Part shown: in pieces, positions 44,587 to 57,906 of the stretch
Position numbering within the stretch: position 1 is the stretch's first letter
Layout of the letters: every line of letters starts with the position of its first letter
Assembly (NCBI GenBank): GCA_033002965.1
Contig: JAURVB010013114.1
Span: forward strand, 62,001-126,000
Source: Piper betle
Taxonomy: Eukaryota; Streptophyta; Magnoliopsida; Piperales; Piperaceae
DNA length: 64,000 nucleotides
Direction: 5' to 3'
Notes under the pieces: generated by a model
What the model was told of the DNA's origin: nothing
What the model saw: the letters and a program-made list of their open reading frames with translations, nothing else
Databases searched by the model: none
Translations under genes and position numbers: made by a program

Positions 44587-45806
44587 AAATATATATTTTA
44601 ATTACAGATTACAGCCAGAAGATTATCACTCTACTAATTAATATGGATGGGCCTGACTAGTGAATTGGGCCCAAATGTCGTTTAGCTCAACATCCATCTT
44701 TTGATCTTCACTTCGAGATGCTTAATCGGACAAAAAAAAAAGTGCTTTTCTTGGGTTAGCTTGAGATAAAATGAAACAAGCAAGTGGTTATCTCGTAGTT
44801 ATAATGGACAAAATTATTTGTGTTTATTATCAAGTAATTTCATTTGCGCCGCATGTATATATATATATATGGTATTAATATATAGCTCCACAAGTAATAA
44901 AATGCCTTATTTAGTATACAGTATATGTTAGCAATGATAGATATCATAACGGAGAGCTCACACAATTCCACGGTTCTACTCATTCCAAATCATAAGTTGT
45001 CAGCCAATTCATAACCTCGCTTGATATGAGAAAAATACAATTCATAACCACCAATAATGCTTTTAAAATATCATCCACTCAAATATAATGGAACCAATTT
45101 TACAACGGAATTTCAAAACTATTACACACCATTTTTAAGAATCAAAATATTAATCATAATAAAGGGAATAATTGCACCTAACCAAACATATATAGGCTAT
45201 ATAATTAAACATTTATGAGCTATATAATTGGGCAACAAAAACAACACCAATAAGGGGACCGGACAACCACCGTATATATAACCTTTCAAAAAATTAAATA
45301 AAATGGAGATGTTTGGCTGGGATAAAAGATTTTTTACAAAATATTAAAAAATTATAATAAATTTTATTTTATTATATTTATAGAAAGTGACAAAATTTAT
45401 AAAATAACGTTTGACGGTAGTTATATATATATTCTAAGAGTTTGAAAAAAATAAAAAAATCAATTTTGTTTGTAAAGATTTTTAAAAAATTACTTTTATT
45501 GTTTTGTTAATATTTTGTTAAATACGTTTTTAGTCGTTTTTTTTATAATTTTATATTTTTTTAATGAAAACACTAAAAATAAGGCAGCCATTTCCCACAA
45601 ACATAATAAAAAAACTAATTAGGGGCCATCAATAAAATAAAATAAAAATGTTGACCGCCAAATAAACTAATCCACTCTACGGAGAAACCCATCAACGATG
45701 TGCCGAGCGCTTCGCCGGCGGTCACAGCGGCGCCAGCCGATTCGCACTCCATAGCCGGAGGCCGGCGATCAACCGTTCGAACTTCTTCTCGGGGAGCATC
45801 GGATCC

Positions 45807-47696
45807 ATGGAAGACGTCAAGGACAAGCTCAAAGACTTCATGAAGAAGGCCAACGAGCCTTCGCTTCCTCTTCGTCTACCACCGGCAAATTCAAGGGCCA
45901 GGGAAGAGTCCTCGGCTCCGCCTCCTCCGATCCACCCTCTCCCTCGCCGGCCACCAATCGCGCTCCTCACCCCGCTCCCGCCGCCGCCGTCGCAGTCGCC
46001 GTCAATCCCCCCGATCGACCCCCAATCCGAAACCATTGTCTCCCCCAAAACCGGCTTTACGATCGCCGGTGGCGGCGTCGAGGCTGCCTTTATGGGGAGA
46101 TTGGGAGAATGTGGCGGCTTCGAACCGATCTTTTCCTCCGGCAAGCGCACGGCGAACGGGGCTTCGTTGAACGTCTTCGAGTGCCCCGTCTGCTCCGGGG
46201 CGTACCGGACCGAGGAGGAGGTAACGGAGCACGTTGATGGTTGTTTGAACGACCAGGACTCGAATTTGCGGGTGGAGCCGGGCGATGCCGCCGCGAACTC
46301 CAATCTCAAGTTGATGAGCGCAATCGCGGCTCGGATACGGGTTTTTGTGTCCAAGGAGCCGTCGGAGGCGTCGGTGGAGGTGGTCCTCAAGCTTCTGAAG
46401 AACATCGAGAAGGAGCCCGAGAATGGGAAGTTTCGGAGGATTCGGATGGGTAAACCTAAGATCAAAGAGGCCCTCGGCACGGCGGGCGGGGTGGAGGTGC
46501 TTGAAGGTGTTGGGTTTAGGCTGCAAGAGGAAGTTGATGAGCTTTGGGCGGCCGTGGAGGTGCCTTCCGAGGAGCAGATGGTTGCGTTGAAGGAAGCAAT
46601 AGCATTGTTGGAGCAGAGGAAGTCGCATGATTTGTCTACCAATCAGGAGAATGGCGATGCACCTGCTGAAAAAACTAAGCAGGTGATAGACAGGCAGGAT
46701 TGCTCAATAACTCTGGTCTTGAGTAATCTTTGCCGCAGTATTAATTATTGGTTTGCTTGAATGAGTTGATAACATGCTGTGATCTATTTCAACTGTAATC
46801 TTGGAGATTGAACAGAACAGATGTACTGCAATTTCCACATTGAAAAAGTTCGGCGCTGTTTTCGTGGGGGAGAGACAACGTAAGCTAAGCTGACAATAAA
46901 TGTAATGTCTTGTTCATTTGAACCTTCTTCTTGCTGTATTCGGCTAGTATTACGTCATCTTACAATGCCTAAAATCTGTAATTTTGAGGTGTGTTCGGTT
47001 GGATGCTACATCGACCATTTTGAGAACCATTAACATTTGTATTCTACATATGCCGACTACGCATTTGAATGTTATATTATGGGAGGTGTCTTTTCTCTTC
47101 GTTGCCTGAAATTTGTAACTTTGTTTCTTCTTGATGTTTTCTATGCATAGAAACAGATTATGTGTATATTGTCCAATGTAGCATTTTAACTTCCAGCTAG
47201 TAATGAATTGAACAGCCTGCCTACTAAGTTGGGCAAGTTTTGGATTCTTACTGCGTATTTCATCTTCTACCTTCACAACTAATTGATGTTGGGGTTACGT
47301 ATTTTTCCCTCCACTTCATCCTGCCACACACAAGTTAAATAACTTCAATGTTGGCATATAAAGTTTATATGTCTTGATCATCTACTTAAACATGGGTACA
47401 TTTGTTTTACCAGATAACTGATACATGTAAAAACAGAATTAGAGAAATATATGAACCTTGATAGTTTTTTTCATTCTGTCTGTAATCTGCAGATGAGGGT
47501 ATTTTTCTCAGTTCTTGAAAATTTAGCAGCAAAAATTGATTTGCCAGACTCTTTTTATAACCTATCGTCGGAAGAGCTAAGGAGAGAAGCTGAACTGCGA
47601 AGGAAAAAATTGCAGACTCTCAACTTCTTATTCCTAAGTCGTACAAGGAAAAGCAGGCAAAGACTGCCAGACGAAAGTACAAGGCAGTTCATATAG
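45807..47696 (+). CDS. PUX2: Plant UBX-domain protein 2-like gene (PUX2), with indels and a broken UBX domain
   Basis: PUX proteins bind the AAA ATPase CDC48/p97. Exon 1 (45807-46682) starts [14 protein letters not shown], has a C2H2-like finger at residues 124-146 (FECPVCSG...HVDGC) and a PUB/PUG domain about 165-270 ([20 protein letters not shown]). Exon 2 (from 47493) gives [21 protein letters not shown] and begins the UBX region. Lesions: the family motif [11 protein letters not shown] is encoded at 45887-45919 in a different frame from the flanks, implying two compensating shifts; an A-run at 47604-47609 is one base short, so the frame leaves [12 protein letters not shown] and stops at 47696; and homology ends after WEPTSVLY near 47770, with the rest of UBX missing. 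GT at 46683 gives a usable donor, but family similarity would continue through VIDRQ to 46697. Pseudogene or assembly errors. Confidence 0.75.
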
Positions 47697-48600
47697 GAAT
47701 CCAATTTCCTGATGGAGTTGTATTGCAGGCTGTCTTTAAGCCTTGGGAGCCTACCTCAGTCCTCTATTTTATAGTGATAAATTTATTTACCCACTTCGTT
47801 ATTTTTAGCCGTTCATGCCATATGGCTAAGGTAAGTTGCGTGGCCTTGTGAAAGTTATAGAAATTTCATTTATCACAATTGTCTAGTTTGATCCTTCAAT
47901 AAAAATTTATATTAGAGAGCAGAAAATGGAAGCTTCATTAGCTATCACAAAAGATGGAAGTTCTTCCCTTGTTTGCTAGGTCATGAGCTAAACAGCATAC
48001 GTCCTTTGTTTCCATCTAATTCTGTCATTTAGCTTGGAATGCAGAGCTTTAAATTCAAAGGCTCGTGGGCAGTTGTGCCAAAACATTCTGTCGTCCACAC
48101 CATTCACAAAAGAGCCTGCTTAGATAGTCTGGTAAAAACCAAATATTTTGATTGCCAGCGGCATGGTCAAACAGAAGCGCCTGATGGGAAGTTTTGAATT
48201 CACCAGTGACCTGCTTCCCCCTTCTCGTCTTCTTTTCAAAAGTTATAATTTGATTTATGAATTGGTAGTGAAACACTCAAAAGCCCATCCATAATATTTA
48301 TTTGATAATTATGACTTGCATAAAAAAGTGATACACAAATCAGTGACATAGCTGGTTGAACTTTTGATGGCGATAAAATTTATGATTTACAATGACTTTA
48401 CAAATGATTTATAGATACGATGATTGTATACTTCTTATTTTTTGTAAATTTGCTTAAATTGATCGGTGAAAACAACAATAAACCATGGTGTGTTTTTTGA
48501 CCTATTTATGGGTGTAGTAGCAATTTCATGGGCTTCTACTGAAACATGTCAATGAAAGCTCTTGTGAATGAATTTTTAAGTAGGTGGAGAATAATTTAAG

Positions 48601-48932
48601 CTAAAGGTCCTGTTTGGTTGCCTTGAAATTGCATGAAAGAAACTATAAAATTTTAAGGTTACAAATTTTCTTGTATTTAGATGTCTTAAAATTTAATTAA
48701 AAAAATTTTTAATTTCAGTCTGTAAAAATTGTATTAAGTAAAATTTTTTTATAAAAAAATTGAGGGAAATTTTTGAAGGTATATGCATATGTACACGAGA
48801 AATAATATTTTATTTTTTTATTTTTTTATTACATGTATGAAATTTTTTTAAAAATTTCATGTCATTTCTCTTCATTGTATTTTTATTTTTTTCATTTACA
48901 CTATTTTTATGTCAACCAAAAACAAACCTTTA
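48601..48932. mobile_element. MITE-like element with GTTTGGTTG termini
   Basis: Begins CTAAAGGTCCTGTTTGGTTG and ends TCAACCAAAAACAAACCTTT, imperfect inverted ends about 330 bases apart with an AT-rich, non-coding middle. This type of end is common in plant miniature elements. A related right end lies near 54800-54845. Target duplication not clear. Confidence 0.5.
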
Positions 48933-51813
48933 AGAATTATTAACGGTTGATCTTTATCGTTTATTTAAAAAACAACACGCGGTAGGTTCCAACTTCCTTG
49001 TAGTGGTTTTTTCCATTGGCCACCATTGGTGACACTTTGGCTTTTTTAAAACCTTTCCGTTGTCCTTATTTCACTGGAATCATATCTATTCTTGATGGGA
49101 ATGCTGAAAATTGTTGGAAAATGGCATGTTTATTGTACTCATCCAATATGTGTATATATTGAAAGGCATCTGAAATTTGATCTTGTGAACTATATCACCA
49201 CACCAGGAGCCCATACTGTGAATTTATGATTTTATTTATTTCCACTGGTTATTGTGGCCCATCGATAGTCTTCCAAAGATCAACAATAATTGCGATTTAG
49301 ACTCCGCCCATTCTTTGTTTTTCATGTCGTACTTCCAATTAACAAGGTCCAACAGTGTGCCTACTCGTCACCATGAATCCTAGTCCAGAACGATACAAAT
49401 TCATACGAGAACAAGAGGGCGCATGCGAAGTCCTTGGAAATAATCTCGTACGTACCCTAGGCAGCACTATGGTCTGTGGTTGAAGATATAGTAGAAATTA
49501 GTGAAATATATGCTTTTAGTTGTTGATACCAGTATTTTAGGTAAGTGTAAGTGTGAACTGTGGATCAAAATTATGAGAACCATATCAGCAATGACCACCC
49601 AGTTTTAAACTCACCTAGAGTACTTTCATGGCCCATGCATGCGTGGGCAAACTTCTATATATAGCTTATTAATATTATATACTTCTGTTTCAATTTGTTT
49701 TCAACCATTTATTTTGTCTTAACTCTTAAGGTAGGAAGTCTCCGAGATATCGATCTTCACCCTCGCGCAAGGAGAAAATAATGACAACTAGTTGAATTTC
49801 ATTGAATTCCTTCTTACTATCATGTACGCTTAAGTTTGCAATTGGTAGTCATAGACCATCGAAGCTAAAATCCATCAAGGTTAGAATTCATGTGATAACA
49901 AACACAATTATCTCGCAACCACATTTGATTGATCGGTGGAGTTGCTCATATATATATATATATATGTTAAATTGAAGATTATTACGAGGGCAATATATCT
50001 TTGTTATACGTACCTGTCAGTGCATATATTAATTAACCTATATGAAAGATATTTTTCCAACCAATAAAATGTTCGGATTATAAACGAAAGAACGCGGCAG
50101 CCATGATTATAATGAACTATCTTCATTTTCCAGTACTGATATGTAATCTGTGTGCATGATCTTATCAACATACAGCCTTCACCTACAACTTAGACAAGTA
50201 CCACAGCATCCTTATCGTATAAATTAACTAAGCGCCCAACTCGTACTTAAGTTGTAAATGCATGCTATCAATTACCCATGTCCTTTAAATGTGCTTGTAA
50301 ACTAATCGTGTTACATGAGTACTAGCTAACATGTATCGTTGGGTACATCTCTAAAATATACACAGGTCAATCTAATTAGGAACATACTTTGATTTATTCA
50401 ATTGGGTCATACGCATTTGTCCAAGTTTGTATACATGCACCCATTATTAGTATTATTATGTACCTAACATGGGGAAATAATATAGAAACACCCCGACAAC
50501 CTGTTGAAAAACGATACAATTATGTTTAATCACAAGCGGATGAAAGTCTCAGATTTTTTTACAACCATTTGAGAATCTCTCTGTGTCAACTTGGGGGCAC
50601 CGTATTAGTTGGAGAAACTAAATTAATCCTAATTGTTTAAAAACTTATTAACAGAGGAGCACATTGTTGACTTCTTCGTCGAACCCACAAAATAAAAGTT
50701 GGCATATATAAAAGCAAACTAGAATATGATAATCTAATGGACCACAAAATTTCTCATTCTTTTGATACATTTGTTTAATTGTTTTATATGCCCACGAGCA
50801 CGCCGAGTTCAACCAATTGGTTGCAAATTATGCCAAATGGCCTGCACATTGTTCTAACTTATATACTGGTTGGTACCAATAGACATCTGATGACATGTTC
50901 TTTTGCTCCACACAGTTGGATTAAACAAGTGGTAGAATAAAACAATGTGTCTCGCACGAAGATGGGTGGCTTTTGAATATATATATATATATAGACGTAG
51001 ATCAATTATAATAATATAATACGATATAAATATAAATATGTAAAGGGCACGCCATGTAACGAGGCCATGTACCGGAACTGTCGGGTCCAACCAGACTAAA
51101 ATAATAGATATTATATAGAGTGTGTGCATTCACATGAGAAAATGAAAGGATTAGAAAACTGTAGAGGAGATAAGAAAAATGTTCGGTGAGGCCAATGCTT
51201 TCTTGCGCTCATTTTATAAGCAGTAACAATTAACACCGTGGTGTGACACATGGTTTTGGCCGCAGGATTTTGTGATCCATGGACATATGTATTATTATTA
51301 AAGAAGGGAGAGAGCTAAATAAAATTGGAAATTCATATTCAAACTATTCATTTTTAAAATGAATGGTTTGCTGTTGGAAAATGATAAAAAATACGATGAT
51401 TCTTGAGAGTCGATGAGTGGCCTGGATTGTTTAATCAGAAACAGAGTCTGCATCTATCTAGCTATATTTATCGTCTCCATTGGAGAACTATTTTTTAAAA
51501 ACGACAAGATAAACACAAAAACTTACAGAATGTCATTTTAAAAAAAGTGGGTGTTCATCTTTTATATGTAGTATATAGTAGTCGATGAATGAACCCTTTC
51601 ATCACATGGGTAAGTCAAAACAGCACTAGACTATTCTTGAACTAGAAGTGAAGACATTACATGATGATATGGCAATTGATAATATAGCTATTCAATCTGA
51701 TTTATTTCCACATGGGAAGGTTCTAACCATTCAAAGCTGCAATAGATGCCACTATTCAAGGCAATTCACAACTCACATGGCAAATTTTTGACTCTTGAGG
51801 GAACTGTACACCC

Positions 51814-51836
51814 ACTCTCTCTTCTCTCTCTCTATA

Positions 51837-51879
<43 letters not shown>

Positions 51880-51888
51880 CACACATAC
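51814..51888. repeat. (CT)n-(TA)n-(CA)n compound microsatellite
   Basis: Interrupted CT run followed by TA and a short CA run, similar in design to the one at 40279. Confidence 0.9.
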
Positions 51889-53453
51889 TGTAGGGAAGAG
51901 ATTCATTGTTAAACTTTGGGAAAGTGAAGCCCAAAAAAGCAAAGAAACAAGAAAACTAAAGCACATGAAGAGATGCACCAACTAGCAATTGTCGGCGTGG
52001 AGAGTTTTAATAACACGAATGAAAGCATAGCACTAATAAAAATAAGGTGTATGAAGCGTAAACAATAAATTTGAAGGTTGCACGTAGAAAATGCATGCTC
52101 TAAGATATAATTAATGTATTTCCAAATATTGTTTTCTAGTTATAAGTTTCCCTGTTGGGATATACACCTCTACTATTGGCACGCACCTCCGTAAATGCTC
52201 GACATGCATGCATTTAATATACTGGTGACCACGCAAGGGATAACAGGATCATCAAAATTATTTTCTTTATTTTTAAAAAAATTATTAATTTTTTTAGAAA
52301 AAAAGATATTATAATACTTGAGTAAATGAGGTCTACATGATTGACATTATTTCTAACATTATAAACAGCTTGACCCCAGAATCTATTTTCATCCACTAGA
52401 AGACACTCTGACTCTATGTATTTCGTTAATTAATGGACATAATATACAGAGGGATGAATTTTCTAGAAGTACAATATTATTATATATTAATTAATAAACA
52501 TTACGTTCACATAATAATAGAGGGATGACTCTAAAATCATCAAAATTCTAATCTATAACACAACAATTAAAAAATATTTTTTTAAAAAATCTAGCCAAGC
52601 ATGGAGACAAAGATGGGGCAAGAGGCACGTGGAATTTGATTTAGTTGGGAAAATGACGGGAATGGTACGTCCCCGCGTTACATAATTGGCACGCAAAAGA
52701 AGATAAGACGAAGGAAATGTTAGGTTTCACGAGGCGCACGACTCGTTGCACCGAGCCAACAACCCTTCCTATTCAGTGGTTCCCCACCACCATCTACTTG
52801 CATGATTATGATTTTGAAGACGATGATGGTACATATCCACACTAGGACCACTCGCTGCTTTACCACTACTTCACAAAAGAAACGTGAGTGTCTTATATTT
52901 TGATTCCTATCATGTTTGCTTCTATAATTGCTCTAAAAACCCAATTCTATTCTGTTTTGTGATTCCAAAATCAAACTCGCTGAGTGCAAATGTCTCATCT
53001 AAAGCTGCTAAAAAGGCATGCAAATACTGATTGTTATAGATTCGATGTGCTTTAATTTTTTTAATATCTTGATTGTTAATTAGGTGATTAGTACTTTTGC
53101 ATCATTTTGAAGTTTGAAGTACTCCACCTATATTATATCTTGAAATAAACCAGACCATAGTTGAGTTTGAGTCTTAGAACACGAGTTTTTGCTTTTAACG
53201 TGAATGTGAATCAATGTTAAAGAAACGTTTATCGATGTTGAACTAATTACGAGATGATAGTCGTGGCATCAAATCAAAAGCTATAACAGCCTTAGTTGCA
53301 AGACATTTTCCCATAATAATAGTGTGTGGACAAATGATCTTACAACCTATATATATGTTAATTAACTCCATGAATATTTTTCTCCATCTTTAATAGTGAA
53401 TTATTTTAACGTGTATCATACAAAATCATGGCAATGCCAATCCATGTATCCAT

Positions 53454-53830
53454 CACCAGTAGAAAAACCACTTCTAGCGATTTTCACGGGGTTGGTCGCA
53501 AAAATATTTACAACCGGATTAGCAACCGCAGTTTTTCGGTAGCAAAAATCGTTGTAACAAAATAATTTTGCAACCAAGAGGCCACCAATCGTAAATTTTG
53601 CAGTCGCTAATACATTTTAAGGCGATTTCAAGTTCTAGTGTGCAAAAAGTTTCCCCATAATTTTACAACTGTTAACCCGTTGTAGTTAAATTTGGTTGCT
53701 AATTTTGAACTGCTTCCCGTTGCAAAGCCGGTCGCTAATATAGTCGAAAAGTGGTTTGAAGTCGATCATAGTATTTTGGAACTAGTTTCCAGGTGAAAAT
53801 TTAGTCGTAAATCTTGACGCAAATCGGTTG
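53454..53830 (+). mobile_element. CACTA-type transposon end, probably truncated
   Basis: Begins CACCAGTAGAAAAACCAC, close to the CACTA(G/C)-AGAAAAACC start of plant En/Spm elements. It is followed by about 300 bases with repeated direct and inverted subterminal motifs of the kind GCAACCG, GGTCGCTAA, TTGCAACC. I find no matching right terminus nearby and no transposase. Confidence 0.5.
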
Positions 53831-55110
53831 CACACCCGCTATAACTATTGATTTTCTTTAAAAAATAAATAAATGTATTGCGTTCATTTTTATTATAATG
53901 ATATATCATAGGCAGTTGAATATAATGCTGCATCGTTGGCATGAGAAATAGGTGTAAAACATAATAATTGTCGTCAAACAAATATGAAATCCTAATGCAT
54001 ATATATATACTGCATCATGCCCTAAAAAACAGTATTGAAAAGATACAAAAATTTCTCATGTCGGCCTCTTAACCATTTTAGCTCGTAAATAAAATTGGAC
54101 TCATGGATCTTCAAACTTACAAACAAATTCTGAGCTAACTAATCTCCGCTTAGGCAAGGTATTCAACATTTCACAAGAACTCGAATACATTAGAGGACCT
54201 GAACCCTCTAGATCTGATAAGTATCTCGCTAGGTTTGAAACTTTTACTTAATAATATTTTTTATAAAAAAACTTGTTAGTATTTTTAAAAGTTTTAACAC
54301 TTCGGGTCACAAATGATTCTGTTTGATTAAGTTCATATATATTGTGAGATATATTTTATCATCGGTTTTCACTCTTCAAATGTCTCTTCATAGACATCCG
54401 ATAAAATTGGTTTTCACTCTTCAACAAGTAATAATCAAAGGCGTCAAAAAACCAAATCTAATAGAGCTTTGGCTCGTTTTAATCTAAGCCAATTAGAGCC
54501 GGGACTTAGCTTTGTTGACGGTCTCAAATACTTTTACAAATTTTCAGATTAACGGAAGTATACAAAAGTTGAAGCGTAACTACAAAGGCTTCAAATTAAC
54601 ATATATTCCTTCAACTTAGACTCGATATAATTTGCGTGAAAAATATAATGACATGAAAATTCTAAGAAGTCAAATTTACTAGAATTAGTATTCATACACA
54701 TACAAATTTTAAAATCATTAACATAATACTATTTTTTATATAAAATACATTAAATATAATTACTTTTAATAAGAATGACTATTAAACTTTTTATTTTATT
54801 TACACTATTTTATGCCAATCAAAAAACCCTTTTATAAACTATTTTTAATAATTTTCTCATATAAATATTAGATACTATATACATTTTTTTACCAGCCTAA
54901 GCAGCTGAGTTGGTTGTTGACTCAGGCCTCGCTGCTAGCTAATTACCGGATCTGCCCTGTTCACCAATGACTGACGCGTGTATTTTTTAAAAAAAATTCT
55001 CATTTTAAAAAGTATATTTATTAAAAATCTTTTTTCTGACATTTAAAAAATTATAATAAGGAGGTTGACGGATGGCACGGATATGGATAGGAAAATCCAT
55101 CGGTTGGAAG
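53831..55110. other. AT-rich intergenic DNA upstream of the JAZ gene
   Basis: No gene recognised. GCCAATCAAAAAACCCTTTT near 54815-54835 resembles the right end of the MITE-like element at 48601. Confidence 0.45.
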
Positions 55111-55116
55111 CACGTG
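55111..55116. promoter_or_regulatory. G-box in the JAZ promoter
   Basis: CACGTG lies 345 bases upstream of the JAZ start codon, in a GC-rich promoter segment. MYC2-type bHLH factors bind G-boxes in JAZ promoters and JAZ proteins repress MYC2, a known feedback loop. The site is real; its use is inferred. Confidence 0.5.
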
Positions 55117-55455
55117 CGTGACAACCCGCCCAGCCGGTCGCCCGGCCGGTCGCATCGCCGCATCGAACGGGCACGATTGATTGACCGCCGAATCTTTCAA
55201 CCGGCCCTACCGGTCCTACCGGCCAACCCCTTCATAAGAACACATAACCGAACACCCAAAAAAACACGAGCAGAGCTTCTTGAGAGCTAAAAGCAGGAGC
55301 TTTCGCGAGGGTGGAATGCTCCAACGACGTCGGAGGCATTAGAGTTGTGTTGGGCTGGTGACGGCAGGCTGTTTGCGGTGTGAAAGCTGCGGTCTTGCTC
55401 AGTTTTTTTGGAGATCTTCGACTGTTTTTGGTCGTGCTTGCTTGTGCTGGGGAAG

Positions 55456-57906
55456 ATGGAGATGGATTTCATGGGCCTGCATACGAAGGAAGCTGCGGTG
55501 AAGGAAGGGGTCAGGGACGCTGGAATTGATGCAGGTGGGTGTTGGTTAATTGTTTTCATTGATCTCGCCTTTTTAATCCTGGATATGATTCTCTACTCAA
55601 TTTTTGTGGTTGTAATGTTTTTTTTGGTCTTTGTGAATTGTTGGTCTACGTCTTTAGTCAGGTCTATGAATTCAGATGTCTTTGGAAACAATGAGAACAT
55701 TTTTGCCGCCTTTTTGTCAGCAGCAATTTTAAATAACGCAAGTTTTATGAACAAAAACAGAAGTTGGTAGTGGTGTTCTATGATTTTTGCAACGTTTTGC
55801 ACGGGAATAGTTGTTACCAATTGAGAACAAAATCGTTTTTATGGGCTACCCTTTCTCGTTCTGAAGAGCTGTGAGGTCCTTGGGAATTGGAAACGGTAGG
55901 CTCGTTCAGATTTGACCCCTCACCTTATCACGCAGGACCACAAGAAACCCACTTGTTGAGATCCTTGTTTCAAGTCTGTTTATGCACATGTTGCACACCG
56001 GCCGTGGAGGAGGACCACCTCTTGATGCCTTTTACTCTGATCATAAATCTCTTATGATCCTGGTCCGTGTTCAATGAGTGCGTAAATTTGACAGGGCATG
56101 ACCAGTACATCTTCTCTTTTGTCGGTCGGAGCCTCGGGCCAGCTACTCTCCCCTTAACATTCACTTTTTTTGGTTCGATCTCTAAAATTTGTTCATACAA
56201 TACATCATGTATCATAACTTCTTCTATCATGTCATACATATCTGTTTTTGCCCATTTTTACTTAATTAGGATCTGAATTGGACTTTGAATATGAAGAAAT
56301 TGAAGAAAATCAAGCACTAGGACTTTGAGAAGTTCTTTAGTTTGAATATTTGCTTTTGTGCTTCACAGGAGTTGGGAATTCTAATGTGTTGTGGGGAGCT
56401 TTGCCGCACAAAGCCTCCGCTGTGCCACAATTCATGTCTTTCAAGCCTGTTCCAGAAGAGAAATCGAAAAGGTTCACCTTGGATCATCACATGGCTTCTG
56501 CCTTTCACCCGGTAGCATGCCTTGATGCATTTGAGAAGAAACCTTCGTTTGGATTTGCGCAGGTTTGCTTGGTTGATTCTGTAACTTATAATAAGGTCAA
56601 TATATTTAGTTTGATGGAATTGATTCCCTCTCCTTTTGCCTGCAGAAAAACCATTCTGTTGCCATACCCAACATTCAAGCCGGGGTAGCTTCTTATCTCT
56701 CTCGACCAGTTGGTGGCAACGGATCTCCTGCAACGGTTGGTCAAGAAATTGGATCTTTTCCATTCCCTAATCATTCTGTCTCCATGGTTATGGGCGGTGG
56801 TTCATTCTATAATAATAAGGCTCAAGGTGCTAAATCTGTGAAGCAGCATGTAGTTGGGGGTGTACCAGTGACTACCTCAAATTTTTTGACGCCTGTCTCT
56901 GGACCTCTTGTTGGACCATGCGCATCAAGGTGCTTTTTGGTTTAGCTCATATTCTTTGGTCACATGGATGGAGAACTTTACATTTCTCTCATAGGATTAC
57001 TGACTTGATCTATACCTTTTATATAGGAGCAACGAAAAGATCTCCAGTGATTCAGAACAACTGACCATATTTTACCGTGGGGCTGTGACTGTCTTCAGTA
57101 ATATTTCTCCTGAGAAGGTAACTTTGCTTCTCAATGGGGATGCTGTTTATGTAGCTAATTCTTGTAGCCGACTAAGTATGATATTGCCAATTTTTGATTT
57201 TTTTGCTATGTCAGGCTCAAGCAATAATGTTTTTGGCTGGAACTGCATCCCCAGTGATCCCAGCTCCAACAATTATGGAAGCCCAAATTCAAGCTCCTGT
57301 TACTTCATCAAAACCTGAACGTTGCTCTGGTCTGCCAAGCCCTATATCGGTTACTTCACATCAGCATACCCAGTCAGGAAGTGGATCCAGCAACCCAGAT
57401 GAGTTGATGACCTCAAAATTAGCTGCTGCAATAGCTCTTCCCAGCAACCAACCCGAGCCAATCACCAAAACAATTGATTCATCTGCTGCTTGGTTACAAG
57501 CTGGTAAGCTGCTGTTTGTTAATGTCTGGTTGACAAACCACTTTGTTTGATCTTGTTGGTCTCCTTTGTATGCTCCCGGCTAAACAAGTACAGGTTTTGC
57601 AGCTGTGCCACAGGCTAGAAAAGCATCCCTGACTCGTTTCCTGGAGAAGAGGAAGAGAGGTAATTTGACTTCTTTTTATCTAAAGAAGTTGTCCAAGTTT
57701 CTTTTTTTTTTTCATTGATATTCTTGAATCTAATAATTTCATTTGTATATAGGGTGATGAGTGCGTGGCCATATGCAGTCTGCAAAAAAGATTCTGAAAT
57801 GACAAATAGGTCTGATCAAGCTGGGACTGGGAGTCCTATATTGTGCCCGGGGCAAGAGAACCGTGATGTAGCAGGAGCAAGCTTGCAAACTAAGTTGGAG
57901 CTATGA
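55456..57906 (+). CDS. JAZ3: Jasmonate ZIM-domain repressor, JAZ3/TIFY6B type, with a frameshift in the Jas motif
   Basis: JAZ proteins repress MYC factors in the nucleus and are degraded through COI1 when jasmonoyl-isoleucine is present. Exons: 55456-55534, 56369-56562, 56646-56929, 57027-57117, 57215-57503, 57594-57659, 57753-57906, all GT-AG. MEMDFMGL is the JAZ3-type start. The TIFY motif TIFYRG is at residues 199-204 within QLTIFYRGAVTVF, continuing ISPEKAQAIMFLAG across an intron. The Jas motif VPQARKASLTRFLEKRKR is at 317-334. At the exon 6 end the bases AAGAGAG appear one G short of the usual Lys-Glu-Arg junction, so splicing to exon 7 reads Gly then stop (57755-57757), at residue 335; exon 7 in the other frame encodes VMSAWPYAV, the normal end of the motif. 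The start at 55456 is preferred over an upstream in-frame ATG at 55408 because of family similarity. Confidence 0.88.

Larger units (their letters stand above)
42199..45806. other. Intergenic region between MYB and PUX2
   Basis: Holds the MYB promoter side (right of 42198) and, next to 45806, the PUX2 promoter. In between I see only a SINE-like segment near 42748, a hairpin near 44535, short TA runs and AT-rich DNA. No other gene recognised. Confidence 0.5.
47697..53453. other. Intergenic, PUX2 remnant then AT-rich repeats
   Basis: About 47697-47770 still encodes UBX-like sequence in a shifted frame (FPDGVVLQ, PWEPTS). I could not find the remaining UBX exon downstream. Beyond that: a MITE-like element at 48601, small TA and CT microsatellites, and otherwise AT-rich DNA with no recognised gene. 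The stretch 52640-52900 has normal GC and a GTGAGT donor-like site but no protein I recognise. Confidence 0.5.

Noticed and set aside
45305..45600. Possible second MITE starting GATGTTTGGCTGGG
   Set aside because: The proposed right end does not pair convincingly with the left end.
45722..46642. 306-codon minus-strand frame over PUX2 exon 1
   Set aside because: Antisense to a recognisable family protein; the Ser/Pro composition is a codon shadow.
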